DNA from: Byssothecium circinans
Lineage: Eukaryota; Ascomycota; Dothideomycetes; Pleosporales; Massarinaceae
Reading direction: 5' to 3'
DNA length: 64,000 nucleotides
NCBI GenBank assembly: GCA_010015675.1
Contig: ML976995.1
Location: 1-64,000, forward strand
Positions 22,324 to 33,725 of this stretch are shown in pieces (the first letter of the stretch is position 1; the number at the start of each line of letters is the position of its first letter). The translations under genes were made by a program, and so were the position numbers. The notes beneath the pieces were generated by a model. It had not been told where the DNA came from and made no database searches. It worked only from the letters and a program-made list of their open reading frames with translations.

Positions 22324-23425
22324 ATGCCTTCAACTCTCCACAATTCTGATGAACCAACACAACACAACACCGCAATCAAAAGTCCAACCGTAACCTCCAT
22401 TACGATGCCGATCCAAGCAATTGTTCAATATTCCATGGAACAAGTGATCTTCCTTTCCACCCCAATCACAACTCCCAAACCCCAGGAAGTCATCATCAAA
22501 ATCGTCGTCGCAGCCTCGGACCCCAAAGACTGGAAGTAACCCGTCTGGAAAAATTATCCGCACAACAGCGGTGACGATCTCGCCGGCATCGTTACTCTGT
22601 CGGCAAGGACGTCTACGAGTTCAAACCGGGAGACCGAGTTGCTGTTTATCACGAATCTTTCTCCGAAAATGGGTCGTATGCCGAATATGCCACGGCCTCG
22701 GACTGGACGACCTTCCATATAGCTACGCACGTATCGTTTGAGAAGGCTGCTACTGTTCCCGTGGCAGTATTTACGACGGCCATGGCACTATACGTCGACT
22801 TGAAGTTGATACCGCCTTTTTATGTTACGGGAAAAGACGCTGGAACGAAAACGCCTATCTTGATCTATGGTGTTGGATCAGCTGTTGGTGCATTTGCGGC
22901 CAAATTTGCCAGGCTTTTCAGGGCTCTTCCAATTATCGGTGTCGCTGGTAGAGCTGGCGACTATGTAAAGACCTTGGTGGATCATGTCGTGGACTACCAC
23001 AAAGGAGAGGATGCGCTAACCGCGGCTGTGGAACAGGTTCTAGAGAGCGAGGGCTTAGGCCGTAAAATCCCCTACATCTTCGACTCAACTAGTGAGAACT
23101 ACTCACTTGAGGCGACGCTGCGATTTATCGAACCGAATGGAGGCAAGGTAGCGACCGTGCTGCCGCCGAAGTTGTTCGCGAAGGAGAAAGGGAAATTCGG
23201 ATATCCGCCCGGCATCACTGGAATCAACAGTGCTGTCCCAAGAGTCCATGGCCCGAACAAGAATTTCGGATACGCCTAGTCAAGGTATTTAGGGTGACTT
23301 ATGGAGGAGAGGAGGTTAAAAAGTCATGGTCATAAGGTAATTCCAAACGGGTTGAACGGGTTTGCAGAAGCTGAGGGATGGAAAAGCTAGCGCGATGAAG
23401 TACGTCTGAAGGATCGAGGAGACAG
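22324..23425 (+). pseudogene. Zinc-type alcohol dehydrogenase/enoyl reductase-like (MDR) gene, broken
   Basis: The plus strand encodes most of an MDR protein. The N-terminus (probable start 22,405, 'MPIQAIVQY') runs to 'DPKDWK', then a TAA at 22,537. The frame is still readable as 'PVWKNYPHNSGDDLAG', with a frame change near 22,597, then 'VYEFKPGDRVAVYHES' and a long open part with the cofactor-fold motif 'ILIYGVGSAVGAFAAKFA' (about 22,858). A TAG at 23,277 and a TGA shortly after stand where Trp is expected ('GYA*SRYLG*LMEE'), and homology runs on to about 23,420 ('VIPNGLNGFAE'). Two nonsense changes at Trp codons, one at the start and one indel make it a clear pseudogene. It relates to fungal quinone- or enoyl-reductase-like proteins. 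Confidence 0.8.
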
Positions 23426-23617
23426 GTGAAGTTGAGACGCTCGAGAGCAGTGCGTCGAAGAATACCAGTAGGCCGGCCGTGGGCGGTCATCTGCTGTCGG
23501 TTTTTCCATTCCTGGACAAGAGGGAGTCTTGCTTTATGATGAGATCCGAATTGCAAATTCAGGTAATTCTACCATCCAATGACCAGTTCTCGCAAAGTGA
23601 TTCTCGCTAGATCCTGA

Positions 23618-24910
23618 TCAGTCACACCCTGCCAAGATCTTCTCATGCTCTCTCACAACAGCTGCGTCATTGGGGACCAGCTCTCGTGCCTTGTTTATGA
23701 ATTTCAAAGCCTCCTTCAAAGTACCCTTCCCTCCCTCCAGTCTCCAATAAACAGCATATCTGTAATACATTTTCGCTTTATGCACAGCAGATGGACGCCA
23801 CCTGAAATCCTTCTTCCAGTAGTCTTTCCGAAGAGATCTGACAGCACAATCCAGAGCATCTGAAGCGAGCATGCCAAGGGCAAAAAGGCCGGGTACTGGT
23901 CGTTCCATTCCAGTAAGCTGGACATGCGCGATGTTCAGTTTGAGGAGGAAGTATATCTCTGCTATCTTAGCAATGAAGACTTCGTCACTTTGGTCGATGA
24001 GACTAGCCCAAGAAGAACCAGCATGCAGCTTTTCAATTTCGGCTGCAGTGTCCAACCATATCATACAGGCCTCGTCCAAGGCGCCTTGGTGGAAGCGGTT
24101 TTGCCCTTTCTCCTTTTCATTGATCATATTTTCAAGCACCTTTTGGGCGTTTGAGGACTCATCCTGCGATATTGTACCCCTGGCAACCTTCGCAATAGCC
24201 GGCGCAACATGCCCTGCAATGCGTATGTTTTTGATCCCTCGAAGGCCAGTTTGAAGTGGGCGCAGGAGGTTTTCTTGTGTTTTCTCGGTGAAGAAAGTGG
24301 CAAGGGGTTCCTTGTAGCGGAGCGGCGTGTCGGTAAGGGTGGGCGCCACAGTGATGGTCATGGCAAGGCGTGTTGAGTACCCCGGCATGATGAGGTCACC
24401 GTCCATGACTGACTGGCAGAATATATTCAGGTCACGACTGAGTATGACAGCCTGGTCTGCTTTCGCAGAATATTCAGATGCCAGATCCAATGACACGGAA
24501 AGCACGAAGCCTTGGAAGTGCTCTACGCTGCGCTTGCTCGTAGTGACTAGAGGAACGCGCGCGGTGTTGAGTAATGTCCGCAGTGCTAGTGGGCCAGATG
24601 ACTGAACTTGTACAAATCGATTTGTCTTGACCATCTCATCATAAGCTTCGCGGTGGATCTGTGTGCTGGTCCGAGAATGGCCGTGTCGATTGAGTGAAGA
24701 GCCTTCTCGTGCTCCCAAAAGGTATCGGGTCCAATGACAAACTCGGTTCGCGCATCCTCGAACGAGCAGAGTAGTTTACGATAGACATCTAAGAGAAGAA
24801 TACGGGTCAGCACGGCATCGTGGAAAATGGCTCGGGCGTCTGCACGTACTGTTCCGAATTTCGCGAGGGAAATCCATGAAAGGGATACTCCGTTCCATAA
24901 AGGACGGCAT
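23618..24910 (-). pseudogene. F-box-like domain protein with a one-base frameshift
   Basis: Exon 1 (24,850-24,910) starts 'MPSFMERSIPFMDFPREIRN'. A 61-bp intron (24,789-24,849; GTACGT..CTTAG, branch GCTGAC) joins it to 'NVYRKLLCSFEDARTEF', completing an F-box-like 'FPREIRNxVYRxLL' motif. The frame runs to 'SIDTAIL' and breaks at about 24,670: the continuation 'TSTQIHREAYDEMVKTNRF' is in the next frame. Restoring one base in a CC run would join them. From there an open frame of over 350 codons continues to 23,618, ending in a helical repeat-like region ('AKMYYRYAVYWRLEG', 'ALKFINKARELVPNDAAVV', TPR-like). This may be a recent pseudogene or a single assembly error. The family is a lineage-expanded fungal F-box-like group of unknown substrate. 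Confidence 0.65.
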
Positions 24911-25002
24911 ATTGATGCTTGGGGTGATGCAATTGATGTGGTGCCAGGTGCGGAAATGTAGGAAGAGGTGAGGCGGGGGAATCGGCGACCCAAACGTTCC
25001 AC

Positions 25003-25722
25003 GCTAGGACGTGATCACGTGCGGGCGCGTTGGCGTTGACTGAACGTCAGCGCGTATTCCAAGACTGATGATATTTCCATTCAGAGAATATTTTAATTAA
25101 ATGTTCTATTTTATTTGATACGTATTATTGCATACAGTTTCGTTGGCTTTCTACCAGTCGCGTATAGAAGCTCACTGATGGCGGCGCCGGGACCGCGGGG
25201 CACATCAACCTTATCATATGCGTTAGCGGTGACTCTATGTGCATCGTGACTTTTCGGTTACAAGGATTTTATTGGGTGGATACGAGCTTGGGCGGTCACA
25301 CACATCGTGGGCAGTCACCGCTACGCTTCCGATTAGGGTTAGAAGCCCACCTTCGACACTCAATCACAGGCATAGACCAATGAGTCTTCAGTTCCCCGAA
25401 TAGTTTTAACACTCATGTTGGTGTGAGCTTCTAGGCATATCTTTTTTACCAAGATTCCGCACACTGTTAATTACACGCTCACTATACTGGAAGAGCATTA
25501 AGCACATTGTCGCATCGATTCCTGTTACTGAAATACCGTTCATGCATAAGATTCCTCCATGTTTAATGGGAATGTTACCCATGCCTATTACTCCATCAAC
25601 GTGCTCCAATGTACAACCACCTGCACTCAGTCATGCCCGTGATATTCGGTCGACCAAGCTGCTGTAGTCTTTACGTCTGGCTCTTCGCGGCGATGATTCA
25701 TACAGAAAAGAGTCATGAGGGA
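25003..25722. other. Intergenic region, no gene seen
   Basis: Only one 67-codon minus ORF without family features. An AT-rich patch lies at 25,075-25,130. Confidence 0.45.
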
Positions 25723-25730
25723 GTATAAAA
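25723..25730 (+). promoter_or_regulatory. TATA box of the small acidic-protein gene
   Basis: 'GTATAAAA' about 135 bases before the ATG at 25,865, followed by a CT-rich, CAA-rich leader typical of strongly expressed fungal genes. Confidence 0.55.
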
Positions 25731-25864
25731 GGCGAGATAAAGCACAACTTCCTTCTTCATTCCTCTACCAACATACTTCAATTCTGTTCTAAGAGCAACA
25801 GCAACACATCGAATTATCACTATCAAACTTCCCAGCATTCCCCAACCTCGCAAACTACCCAAAT

Positions 25865-26125
25865 ATGCCGAAAGATCTTTCCAACGCTACTTATATGGAC
25901 GAGGCTCATCGGAAAGTTAAGTCCGGTACACCATACGGGCTCGAGCTCGAGGACAGGGATATTGCTAAAGAAGCGGAACGGCAGAGGAGGAATGATGAGA
26001 ATGACGAAGAAGACAAAAGATACGAAGCGCAGATGAAAGAACACCGGGAAAAGGAGGCTGCCGCTGCTGCTGCGAAAGCTGGAAAGGAACTGAAGCAGCC
26101 TGAAGGTGAACCGATGGAGGAATGA
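25865..26125 (+). CDS. Small charged protein of unknown function (86 aa)
   Basis: A single-exon ORF preceded by a TATA box and a CT-rich leader, which supports real expression. The protein is highly charged and predicted helical/disordered: 'MDEAHRKVKSGTPYGLELED', then a run of Glu/Arg/Asp, 'EKEAAAAAAKAG' and an acidic end. It has no Cys, no signal peptide and no membrane segment. The composition resembles small stress or hydrophilin-like fungal proteins, but no family could be named. The leader and ORF are followed by T-rich 3' sequence at about 26,210. Confidence 0.7.
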   Translation: MPKDLSNATYMDEAHRKVKSGTPYGLELEDRDIAKEAERQRRNDENDEEDKRYEAQMKEHREKEAAAAAAKAGKELKQPEGEPMEE

Positions 26126-26822
26126 GACCGATCATTCCTTTCCCTAGGCCTCGAGCCCCTCTCTTTCTGGGTCTACTTTTATTGGTGTTTTGCGACTGCT
26201 TATGACATATTTTTTTTTTCTTTTAGGTTCAGACTATGTCACTCGTTTTGTTCTAGTTGGCCATGGCTAGTCGGGGATATTGCCTTCTGTACCACAACAG
26301 CCCCAGCAGTTTTTACGTGCCAGGGCTCCTACATTCTTTACTGTTTTTCTTTTGTCTCCGGTAGCGGCACAAATCTTGTCCTAGCTTTGTACATAATTCT
26401 GTATGCCTTCCTTTCTCCTGTATGCTTTTGTAAACTATAAATAGATTATATCTACATACCATAGGTACTGCTCTAGCCTCTTGCCAAATAAGTGCGAACT
26501 ACACCTGGGTTCTCTTGAGAAACCTCTGTCGCATGTTTCTACGAGCCGCGGTAACTAATTTTGTACTCTACGATATTGCCCATGGATTATTAATACTAAA
26601 TTACGAAATGTTACCCCTTCGTTGCGTGATGCGACATTGCGTCATCGACGAGTGGGGAGACGATTGTTAATGCAAATGGTGCGGGGTATCGCAACTCACA
26701 CGCGATAGCACGTCTTACCTCTTAAACCTCGAGAGAACGTTATAAGCTGAGCTTTTCGCAACTCCAGTGGATCAAAGTTACTTTCTCTCATTATTTGAAT
26801 TGCACAAGCTAGACTATTCATA
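26126..26822. other. Intergenic region with GST promoter
   Basis: 3' UTR of the small gene, then presumed promoter of the GST gene. No further gene was seen. Confidence 0.5.
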
Positions 26823-27730
26823 ATGGCCGACAAACTCTACACCAACGAAACCCCAGCGGACGTCAAGAACGCCAAAGGCATTCATATCATCACACAAAAC
26901 ACGCCCAATGGCCAAGCTACTCAAATATTTCTCGAGGAGCTGAAGGATGCATACGGCCTGGAGTTCACAACGACTCTTGTTGACATTTCGTAGGCATCAT
27001 CTCATCGCTTGAATCGCAATAGCACATGACTCTAACGTTACCGTAGCACAAACGTCCAAAAGTCCGACTGGTTCCTTCGCCTGAACCCCAACGGTATGCC
27101 CCCATCCCCATCCTTGGCCCTACACCTAACCTTGTGCTAATTCCTATCAGGCCGGATCCCCGTCCTCATCGACAACACTCAGTCGCCTCCCTTTACCGTT
27201 CACGAGACCTCAGCCCAACTCTTCTACCTCCTCAAATTCGCCGACAAAGAAGACAAATTCGGCTTTACCAATGATCTCGAGCGCAACCAAGCACTGCAGT
27301 GGACCTTTTTCTGGCACGGAAGCGGTGCGCCGTACCAAGGGAATACGAACCACTTTGCTCGAGCGGCGCCGGAGAAGATTCCGTATGCCATTCAAAGGTT
27401 TAGAAACGAGACATTGAGGGTGTATGGAGTGTTGGAGATTCATTTGAGTGGGAAGTACACGGGGGAGCCAAGAGAGTAAGCGATAGCACCTTTTACGAAT
27501 ATTGTTTTGCAGATGATCTGCTAAGTTATCGCAGGTATCTTGCTGGGAATGGAAAAGGAAAGTACAGCATCGCGGATGTCAAGACTTGGCCGTGGGTCAA
27601 GAATTGGGAGAAGAGCGGTTTCACGAAGGAGGAGGTGAAGGAGTTCCCGCATCTTTTAAAATGGGTGGATCGTATCGCGGAGAGACCTGCGGTGCAGAGA
27701 GGTATTGGAGAGGCCTATGCGCAGAAATAG
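26823..27730 (+). CDS. Glutathione S-transferase, Ure2/YfcG-like
   Basis: Four exons (26,823-26,989; 27,047-27,093; 27,151-27,475; 27,535-27,730) splice in frame to 244 residues. The N-terminal thioredoxin-fold domain shows 'IHIITQNTPNGQATQIFLEE' (Ure2-type first strand and helix), 'LRLNPNGRIPVLID' with the cis-Pro, and 'VHETSAQLFYLL' for glutathione binding. The helical C-terminal domain has 'QWTFFWHGSGAPYQGNTNHF' and 'YSIADVKTWPWVKNW' (S-x-A-D core motif). Fungal members conjugate or reduce glutathione adducts and serve in detoxification or redox balance in the cytosol. All splice sites are GT..AG. No lesions were seen. Confidence 0.93.
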
Positions 27731-28479
27731 GTCTGAACAAGGACCGCGCATGCTTCTTTAATCCAAATGCGGACACATGTGTTACTGTTACGTTGGGGCT
27801 ACGTGATATCTAAGCGTTAGGTTAATTGTGCGACTACACCACGTGCAGTGCAAACATTTGAGTTCTGGCATAACCGCTCTAGTTTATTTCCTAGACGTTT
27901 TCATCGTCTTCAACCCGCACTTTCTAAACAAACCCTACACACCAGTCTCAGCATAGCGATCTGGCTGCTTGTTGCGATTCGCTGACCATACATTTGCGCG
28001 TAATGGTCGCTGGATTTTCGACGAGGGGGGCTTCAAAACCCCCAACTTCGAGCTGAAGTCCGTCGAACAGTAAGACGATCCATCATTGAACCTTCCTCGA
28101 TCTCTTAACAGTTCTATATTCATTGAGTGCTAATTCTAAAGGAATAGTATGGTATAGTATGGTATGATATGATCTAGTCATTAAATCAGAAATGCTGTAC
28201 AAGAAGGGATATATGCTCGTGAAGAACGCGGACCAATTCAACTGTGGTATAGGACCAGCATACAACTGCGCTTGCTGTACCCTGCTGCATAAATAAGAAA
28301 GAGAGACACTTTCTGTCCCACTCAAACTCCACATCCTAAAGTATTCCTTCAAAAAGTTGCAAGCCGCCCCTCATCTACCATGTGCGGCTGATGGGTTCGC
28401 GGCAAGGTGAGCATCAAATAATCCGGAACAGCCTCAAATGCTCCTGTGCAGTCATTTTCCTTCTTTTCGAGGTTCCCAT
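27731..28479. other. Intergenic region between GST and membrane-protein gene
   Basis: Convergent 3' ends. Minor ORFs of 60-90 codons show no family signal. A short 'ATGGTAT'-type imperfect repeat lies at 28,145-28,170. Confidence 0.5.
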
Positions 28480-29695
28480 TTACCTCGGACCTATTGGCAT
28501 TTCGCTCGGATGCGCGTGCGTTGGTATGGCTGATTGTACCGAGTGTGGACTCAAACTCTGTGGCCGGTGTTCGTTTCCTCCGTACGCAGTCTGATCCGAT
28601 GAAAGATTCGTGTATCCAGAGCGCGGTGAGGCATTCGGGAGCCCAGGCGAACCGTGAGGTGACACTCCGACAAATTCATTATTGCCCGGAGCTTCGTAGA
28701 CTGGTTGGGGTGTCTGGCCCTGGAGCTCTTGAGGCTTGTTGTCCTGATAGGGAGGGTAGTATGCTGCAGGGACTTGCTGATGTGCGTATGGGTTATTCGG
28801 GTCGTACGGATTGTGAGGATCGCCGTTGGTACCGATTGTGGCGGCGTCGTTTGCGTCATTGGCCTTGTTGCGCTTGTTGCGTCGGAGGATAAAAAGGACG
28901 GCGACACCGGCGAAGGCGATGACGGCAATACCGCCTACTACGCTGCCTGCAATAACAGCAGTGTTTCTAGTAGATGATGAAGCGGGTTCAGGCCTGCCGG
29001 TGTTGATAGGTCCGCCGTTCGATGGAGTGGATGCGGGTGACGCCGAACCCGACTCGGAAAAGCGCTGTGTTGGCGTCGCGGCAGTGAGGCCGGTGGAGGC
29101 TGGCAATGCTTTGTATAGTTTTGTCTCTAATAGCTTTCCTGGGCTCGAGAAACTGCACGTAAGTGACGTTTGACCTCCGGAAGCACCGTACGAGGGGAGC
29201 ACGTTGTACGTCATGCACCTGTAGTCACCACTCTGGCAGAAGGTGCTGGCTCCACCGGCACCATACAAGTAGCCTCCTCCGCAACTTGTCCAAATCGGAC
29301 AGGCGCTGCTCCCGGCCGATATCAAGTAGGACGTAGATATTGATGTAGTTTTATCGCCTGCGCTAGTCGAATAAGATGGAAACAAGGAGCACCATCTGAA
29401 GAAGTCGCCCGAGCTTGTGAAATAGAAGGGAGTTGTTGTTGGTGCCGTGATGGGTGCCCCTATACCTGGGGTTAGTTGAATTCCCGTGGTTGAAGGTAAT
29501 GGGGGACTAACAGATGGTCGTTACCGGGTCCTTTGCTGTATCCTCGCCATTGGAGTAGTACCCCAAGGTCGAAGGTGGTTGTGTGGGCGTGGTGCTCCTG
29601 GGTGACGTTGTTTGTCGCGGAAGGATACCTCTCTGCGTCACGGCTGCATAGGCCGGACTGGCGATGAGGAACGATATCAACCACATCATTTCCAT
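28480..29695 (-). CDS. Secreted-domain, single-membrane-span protein (Mid2/mucin-like)
   Basis: Two exons (29,512-29,695; 28,480-29,465) with a 45-bp intron (GTTAGT..CCAG) give 389 residues. A signal peptide ('MWLISFLIASPAYA') is followed by a Ser/Thr-rich, Cys-containing outer domain ('CPIWTSCGGGYLYGAGGA', 'CQSGDYRCMTYNVL') and a Ser/Pro linker. One membrane helix ('AVIAGSVVGGIAVIAFAGVA') is followed by a basic stop-transfer 'RRNKRNK', then a Pro/Gln/Tyr-rich cytosolic tail ('PNNPYAHQQVPAAYYPPY'). The architecture resembles fungal cell-wall stress sensors and similar plasma-membrane proteins, but no WSC domain is present and the ligand is unknown. Confidence 0.85.
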
Positions 29696-30924
29696 GCGCG
29701 AATGTTTTGTATAAAAACGGTCAATCGGTCAATGTGCCGAAGTGTACGACAGCTAACGCATGAACAAAGGGAAAAGAAGGAGGAGAGACGGTTAGTAGAA
29801 TGCGCGCCCGACTTCGTAGCTGTGGGATAATACCTAGGTAAAGGGAACGCACAGCACCTTGGGCCCCCACTCGGTGCCAAATACACGACGGATGAAGCTA
29901 GGCTATGATCCTACGATGGCTTTGGGGTCAGCGAATGGTCTTTTACGCGGGCGGTGAGAAGCGGCAGACGAGGCTGAACGCCTAATCTAGTCCTTTTGTA
30001 GTGACATGGCCGCGACGCCGTCGTAGGCTAATTGGTTGCTGTTCCCGAAAGTGCATCTACACGAACACGAGAACAAGATTTGGACATGCGAAGAGATGGG
30101 ATCGTCGAGGCGCAGACCGCGACCGCAGACCAGGCGCCTGAGGCATTCTCTGCGCTACTATTGGCGGCGGAACCTGGACCCGAGGAAATTTGCTTTTGGA
30201 AAGAAGCGGACGGGTCTCTGAGCGCTAAGGTAAGGTAATGTCAAGGGCTGAGTGTTTTACCAAATCGAAGCACATTATTCGCTCAGGGAAGCGTATCTAT
30301 CGCTTCAATGTAAATATGCAGCCTACTGCAAAAATAGATTCTTAAGTTAGGTTGGTGTTGAGTTAATCGTGCGAGTCGAACCGGGCTCTAAACGTGCGTC
30401 GATTACTCAGGCAAGCACAGCCCCGAAAACGGTGGCCTACCCCTTGTAGGGCTGGCCCAGAGCCTTGTGCTACTCATTAATAAGCCGTGCTAGTTTATGA
30501 CGGAGGGTGAGCTTAGCATCACCTCTATCATATCCCCTCTATGTTGCTAGATACGACGATTTCTTTGAAGACCTCTTCGTCCATGTTTTCCCACATGTAG
30601 CCCGCTATCTGACTCAGGTCGTTAAGCTTGCTTTTGCATTTCGATTTATTGTTGATGAGAAGCCTGAAGTCGCTGCGCTTCCGTCCATGAGAGAGGATCC
30701 TACGCTGTATGGCACCGCTAATCAGATATGGCGCTAACTGTATACGGCTAGATTAAATCCAAAAATACCGTCATAAACAAGCTATGACTACGAATACCAT
30801 TATGGCATTCCCTAGGTGCACTAGAATTTTCCGAAGCAGCAGAGTGGTATGAATCTCCCCTGTGTATCACCACATAAATACTGCCTTATGAGGCTCCGCA
30901 AGCGGGTGGCAACACTTCAGCACA
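29696..30924. other. Gene-poor region, no gene supported
   Basis: ORFs of 61-76 codons at 30,032-30,238 and 30,507-30,737 show no family features. A tRNA-like 'GGTTCGACTC' word on the minus strand near 30,370 lacks matching stems. Confidence 0.4.
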
Positions 30925-31472
30925 TCAAGGCACAGACAGGCTATTCATCCATTGCCATACGGCATCTTGCTTCTCAGCAATGTTATCTTCGAGCAGTATT
31001 TCTGCCATAGCAGTGCGCATGAGGAGATCGCAATCAACCAAGACAGTACCTAGGTATTGGCCCAAGTCCATCATAGCAGCGGGCTGCGGCATCGTCCTCG
31101 GCAAAAACAAGCTCAAGTGAAAAAAGAGCCGATCACTAGAATACGGTCATTTGGGTCAAAGGAATGATGCCTTAATTTCGCAACTCGTCGGTATAACAGA
31201 TTTCCCTCCCGCTCAATCGGCCACTCAATGGGGATTGGCGCTTGCGGGACGCACTGTGAATGCAGTTGGTGGGTGAAGATGCAAAGAATGGCTAAGTGGC
31301 TTAGCGACCAGAGGTCCTCTGATGCACTAGGTTTGTCAAGTAACTTTGTGAAACTGTATACTATACTCAGCTCTCGCGAAATTACTCGTTTTCCATGTTC
31401 TTCCGAAGTTACCAACCAGATCATCACTGACGCGTCGATGTCAATATCGTCTATCGTTCCTGACCTACTCAT
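30925..31472 (-). pseudogene. Possible decayed gene, unrecognised
   Basis: Two consecutive minus-strand ORFs, 31,113-31,472 (119 codons, 'MSRSGTIDDIDIDASVMIW') and 30,925-31,116 (63 codons, 'MDLGQYLGTVLVDCDLLM'), overlap by a few bases in different frames. They read like one helical protein broken by a frameshift. No family was recognised and neither is long enough to exclude chance. Confidence 0.22.
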
Positions 31473-32233
31473 TTGGGGCCAAGCAGTGACTCAGATCTCC
31501 TAACCGCAGAACGAAGATAGTCCTGTGAAACATGGGACTCCTCTTGCGAAAGTAGCTTACCGTACCATATTCCCCAATCGCTTACGGGTTAACTTTAGTT
31601 CCCAGAAGGAAAATGCACGCAAGAAATATTTTGACATTACTTTGGGGTCCAAGCTATAATCCTATAATAGATTCTAATACATGTAGGATTTTGAACCCAC
31701 CGACTCTAAGGAACTGTGTCACGTGCGTACTGTAACTGTGACATTGAAACCCGTCTTACCATAGAGCAGAGCACTTCGAGAACAATAAATAAATAAATCA
31801 CGCCCTGAAACAATAACACTCTTCTTAGTTCTTTAATCCACTACTCTGACTTTCTATTGTAAAACTCTTAAACATGTCTCGTGTAGAACTAAATATAACA
31901 GCCCCATGTGTGCTAGTTTACCGTCTGGCTTCGTCCTCTAATCTATTCCTCTCTCTACATATTTGTTTTATCGTTCATTAATTCTTAAGCTTCATAAGTT
32001 TTGTTTTTTGGGTTTTTTTTTTTTTTCGCATTAAACGTTTATATTATTAGCAGGTCGAAGACAGCGTGAAGTAAATCGGCCTACGCATTTATACTCATTC
32101 GCCATATAACAAATCGGCCAAACGATCCAAACCAAAGTTCGCAGCAAGTAACACAACAACCCATTAGCCATCTCAGCAATTCAAAAGCAACCCAAAAATA
32201 GCTTCAATACCTCTCCACATACAGCACTTGTCA
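31473..32233. other. Intergenic region, no gene seen
   Basis: AT-rich, with a T-run at about 32,007-32,026. No coding signal. Confidence 0.45.
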
Positions 32234-32956
32234 TGACACCGCCGCGCCAGCCATCTGCCCTACAGAAATTACTGCAGTGAATGATACCCACAGGAAGCAA
32301 CTAAGCCGCCGCCATGCGCTTCACGAATATGAGTTCGACACTGATCATATGGACACTGTAGCTAATTTCCTCACGACCGCCGAAATGTCCGCAAAAGATT
32401 CAGCGTCCCGAAACCGTCAACATTCACGCTTCAATGCAGCTGTGCCTCCAGTAGCATTCCGCGCATCGAATATGCGAACTGTACGCCAATTACTTGCCTA
32501 TATCGACAACAATCTCGGTACCGGCGTCAGGAATGGAAGGATCAACATGATCACTGGATTCTTCTCAAATATGCCAAAAGTCCTCACGGCGCGGGTCACG
32601 TCTGGCTCATGAGCATCGCGATTAACCAGAGTCGGCCTACTGAGAAGGTTCTCCTACTATACTGTAATCAGACCGCTACTACTCATGATGATGACTCGGT
32701 CAGGCACACAGCTAGTTGGATCAATGCATACAACGGTAGATATCGTAAGTTGCGCCAGAGCTTTATAGTGGAAGGTATTCGTCGTCATAGTATCACTGAT
32801 GTGTACGCATCTCAACCGCGACCACTTAATGGTCCCACTGGAGACTGCTCGCCAAATGCTGTTCTGCACTTGATACGACTTATGCAAGTAGGGGGTAATG
32901 GATTTGACCCTCGCGCGAGGTGGTTGAGAGAGCTCGGATATACGCAACTAATATAA
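32234..32956 (+). pseudogene. Possible Ulp1-like (C48) cysteine protease gene, broken
   Basis: Two plus-strand ORFs follow each other in different frames: 32,277-32,612 ('MNDTHRKQLSRRHALHEYEF' ... 'NMITGFFSNMPK') and 32,609-32,956. The second, read from just upstream of its ATG, gives 'AGHVWLMSIAIN', then an acidic 'THDDDS', then 'YASQPRPLNGPTGDCSPNAV'. That spacing (His-Trp-like pair, Asp, Gln...Asp-Cys) resembles the catalytic order of Ulp1/SENP peptidases, although the family pattern is loose. A TGA at 32,276-32,278 follows a short ATG-started stretch from 32,234. Frame changes suggest decay or undetected introns. This is a hypothesis, not an assignment. Confidence 0.3.
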
Positions 32957-33725
32957 AACACAAATCACAGGTACTCCAGAACGGTATCTGAGCCCTGGAG
33001 TGATTTAAACCTGCTCTAGGGCTAGCTTAACATTGTTTCGAGCAGCAGATTTAACGCTTTCAACATTTATAGTCCATCATAACAAATCTGAATCGAAATG
33101 CACGAGCACCCTATAATCTCAGGTGATATCTTTCTAGACCAGACAGTTTTTGAATTGTGGAATACTGCGAACGAAAAATGAAGACATTATACGGAGAAGC
33201 CTCGTTTACGGCAGTATAATACACCATGTGTTGCTTACAGTCTAATATGGGTCGAAAGGTTAGCTTAGTTACTCTCGATCCTACTCTCCTACCGTTTGAC
33301 CGTTATGAAGACGTTAGGTAAAGCTTCAGCGATGGCACCTGTCTCGACTCTGCTATTACAAGTTAAAACTGGTACTTCTCCAATAAGGAAATATGAAGAC
33401 CATGCGAAGGTAAAATTGCCTTACTTGGGAAGTCTATATAATCGATAACCTACAACCCTGAAGCACTTTCTCACCTCTTATGTCATGTTGATGTCGGAAA
33501 CTCCATCCCTTACGATTAAGTCACTCTAACCAGCATCTATTACGAATAATAGCAAGACTATTCAAACCGTTCGTATGTGCTCATCATCTGCGCTGCTTTT
33601 CTATTCGCCTCCACGTCCCATTCGTATCCAAACCACGCCTCCCGCCCCCTCTCCCTTGCGACCCCAACCCACAAACAATTCGACCAAGCCTCCATTCTCC
33701 AAAAAGTTGGAGACCATCCGCCCTC
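32957..33725. other. Intergenic region, 3' side of the AA9 gene
   Basis: No coding signal was seen. Confidence 0.5.

Noticed and set aside
30350..30400. tRNA-like T-arm word on the minus strand ('GGTTCGACTC')
   Set aside because: No pairing T-stem, no D-arm and no acceptor stem at the correct distance.
31680..31730. tRNA-like 'GTGGGTTCAAAA' with a pairing CCTAC on the minus strand
   Set aside because: The loop would have eight bases and no anticodon arm or acceptor stem can be drawn.
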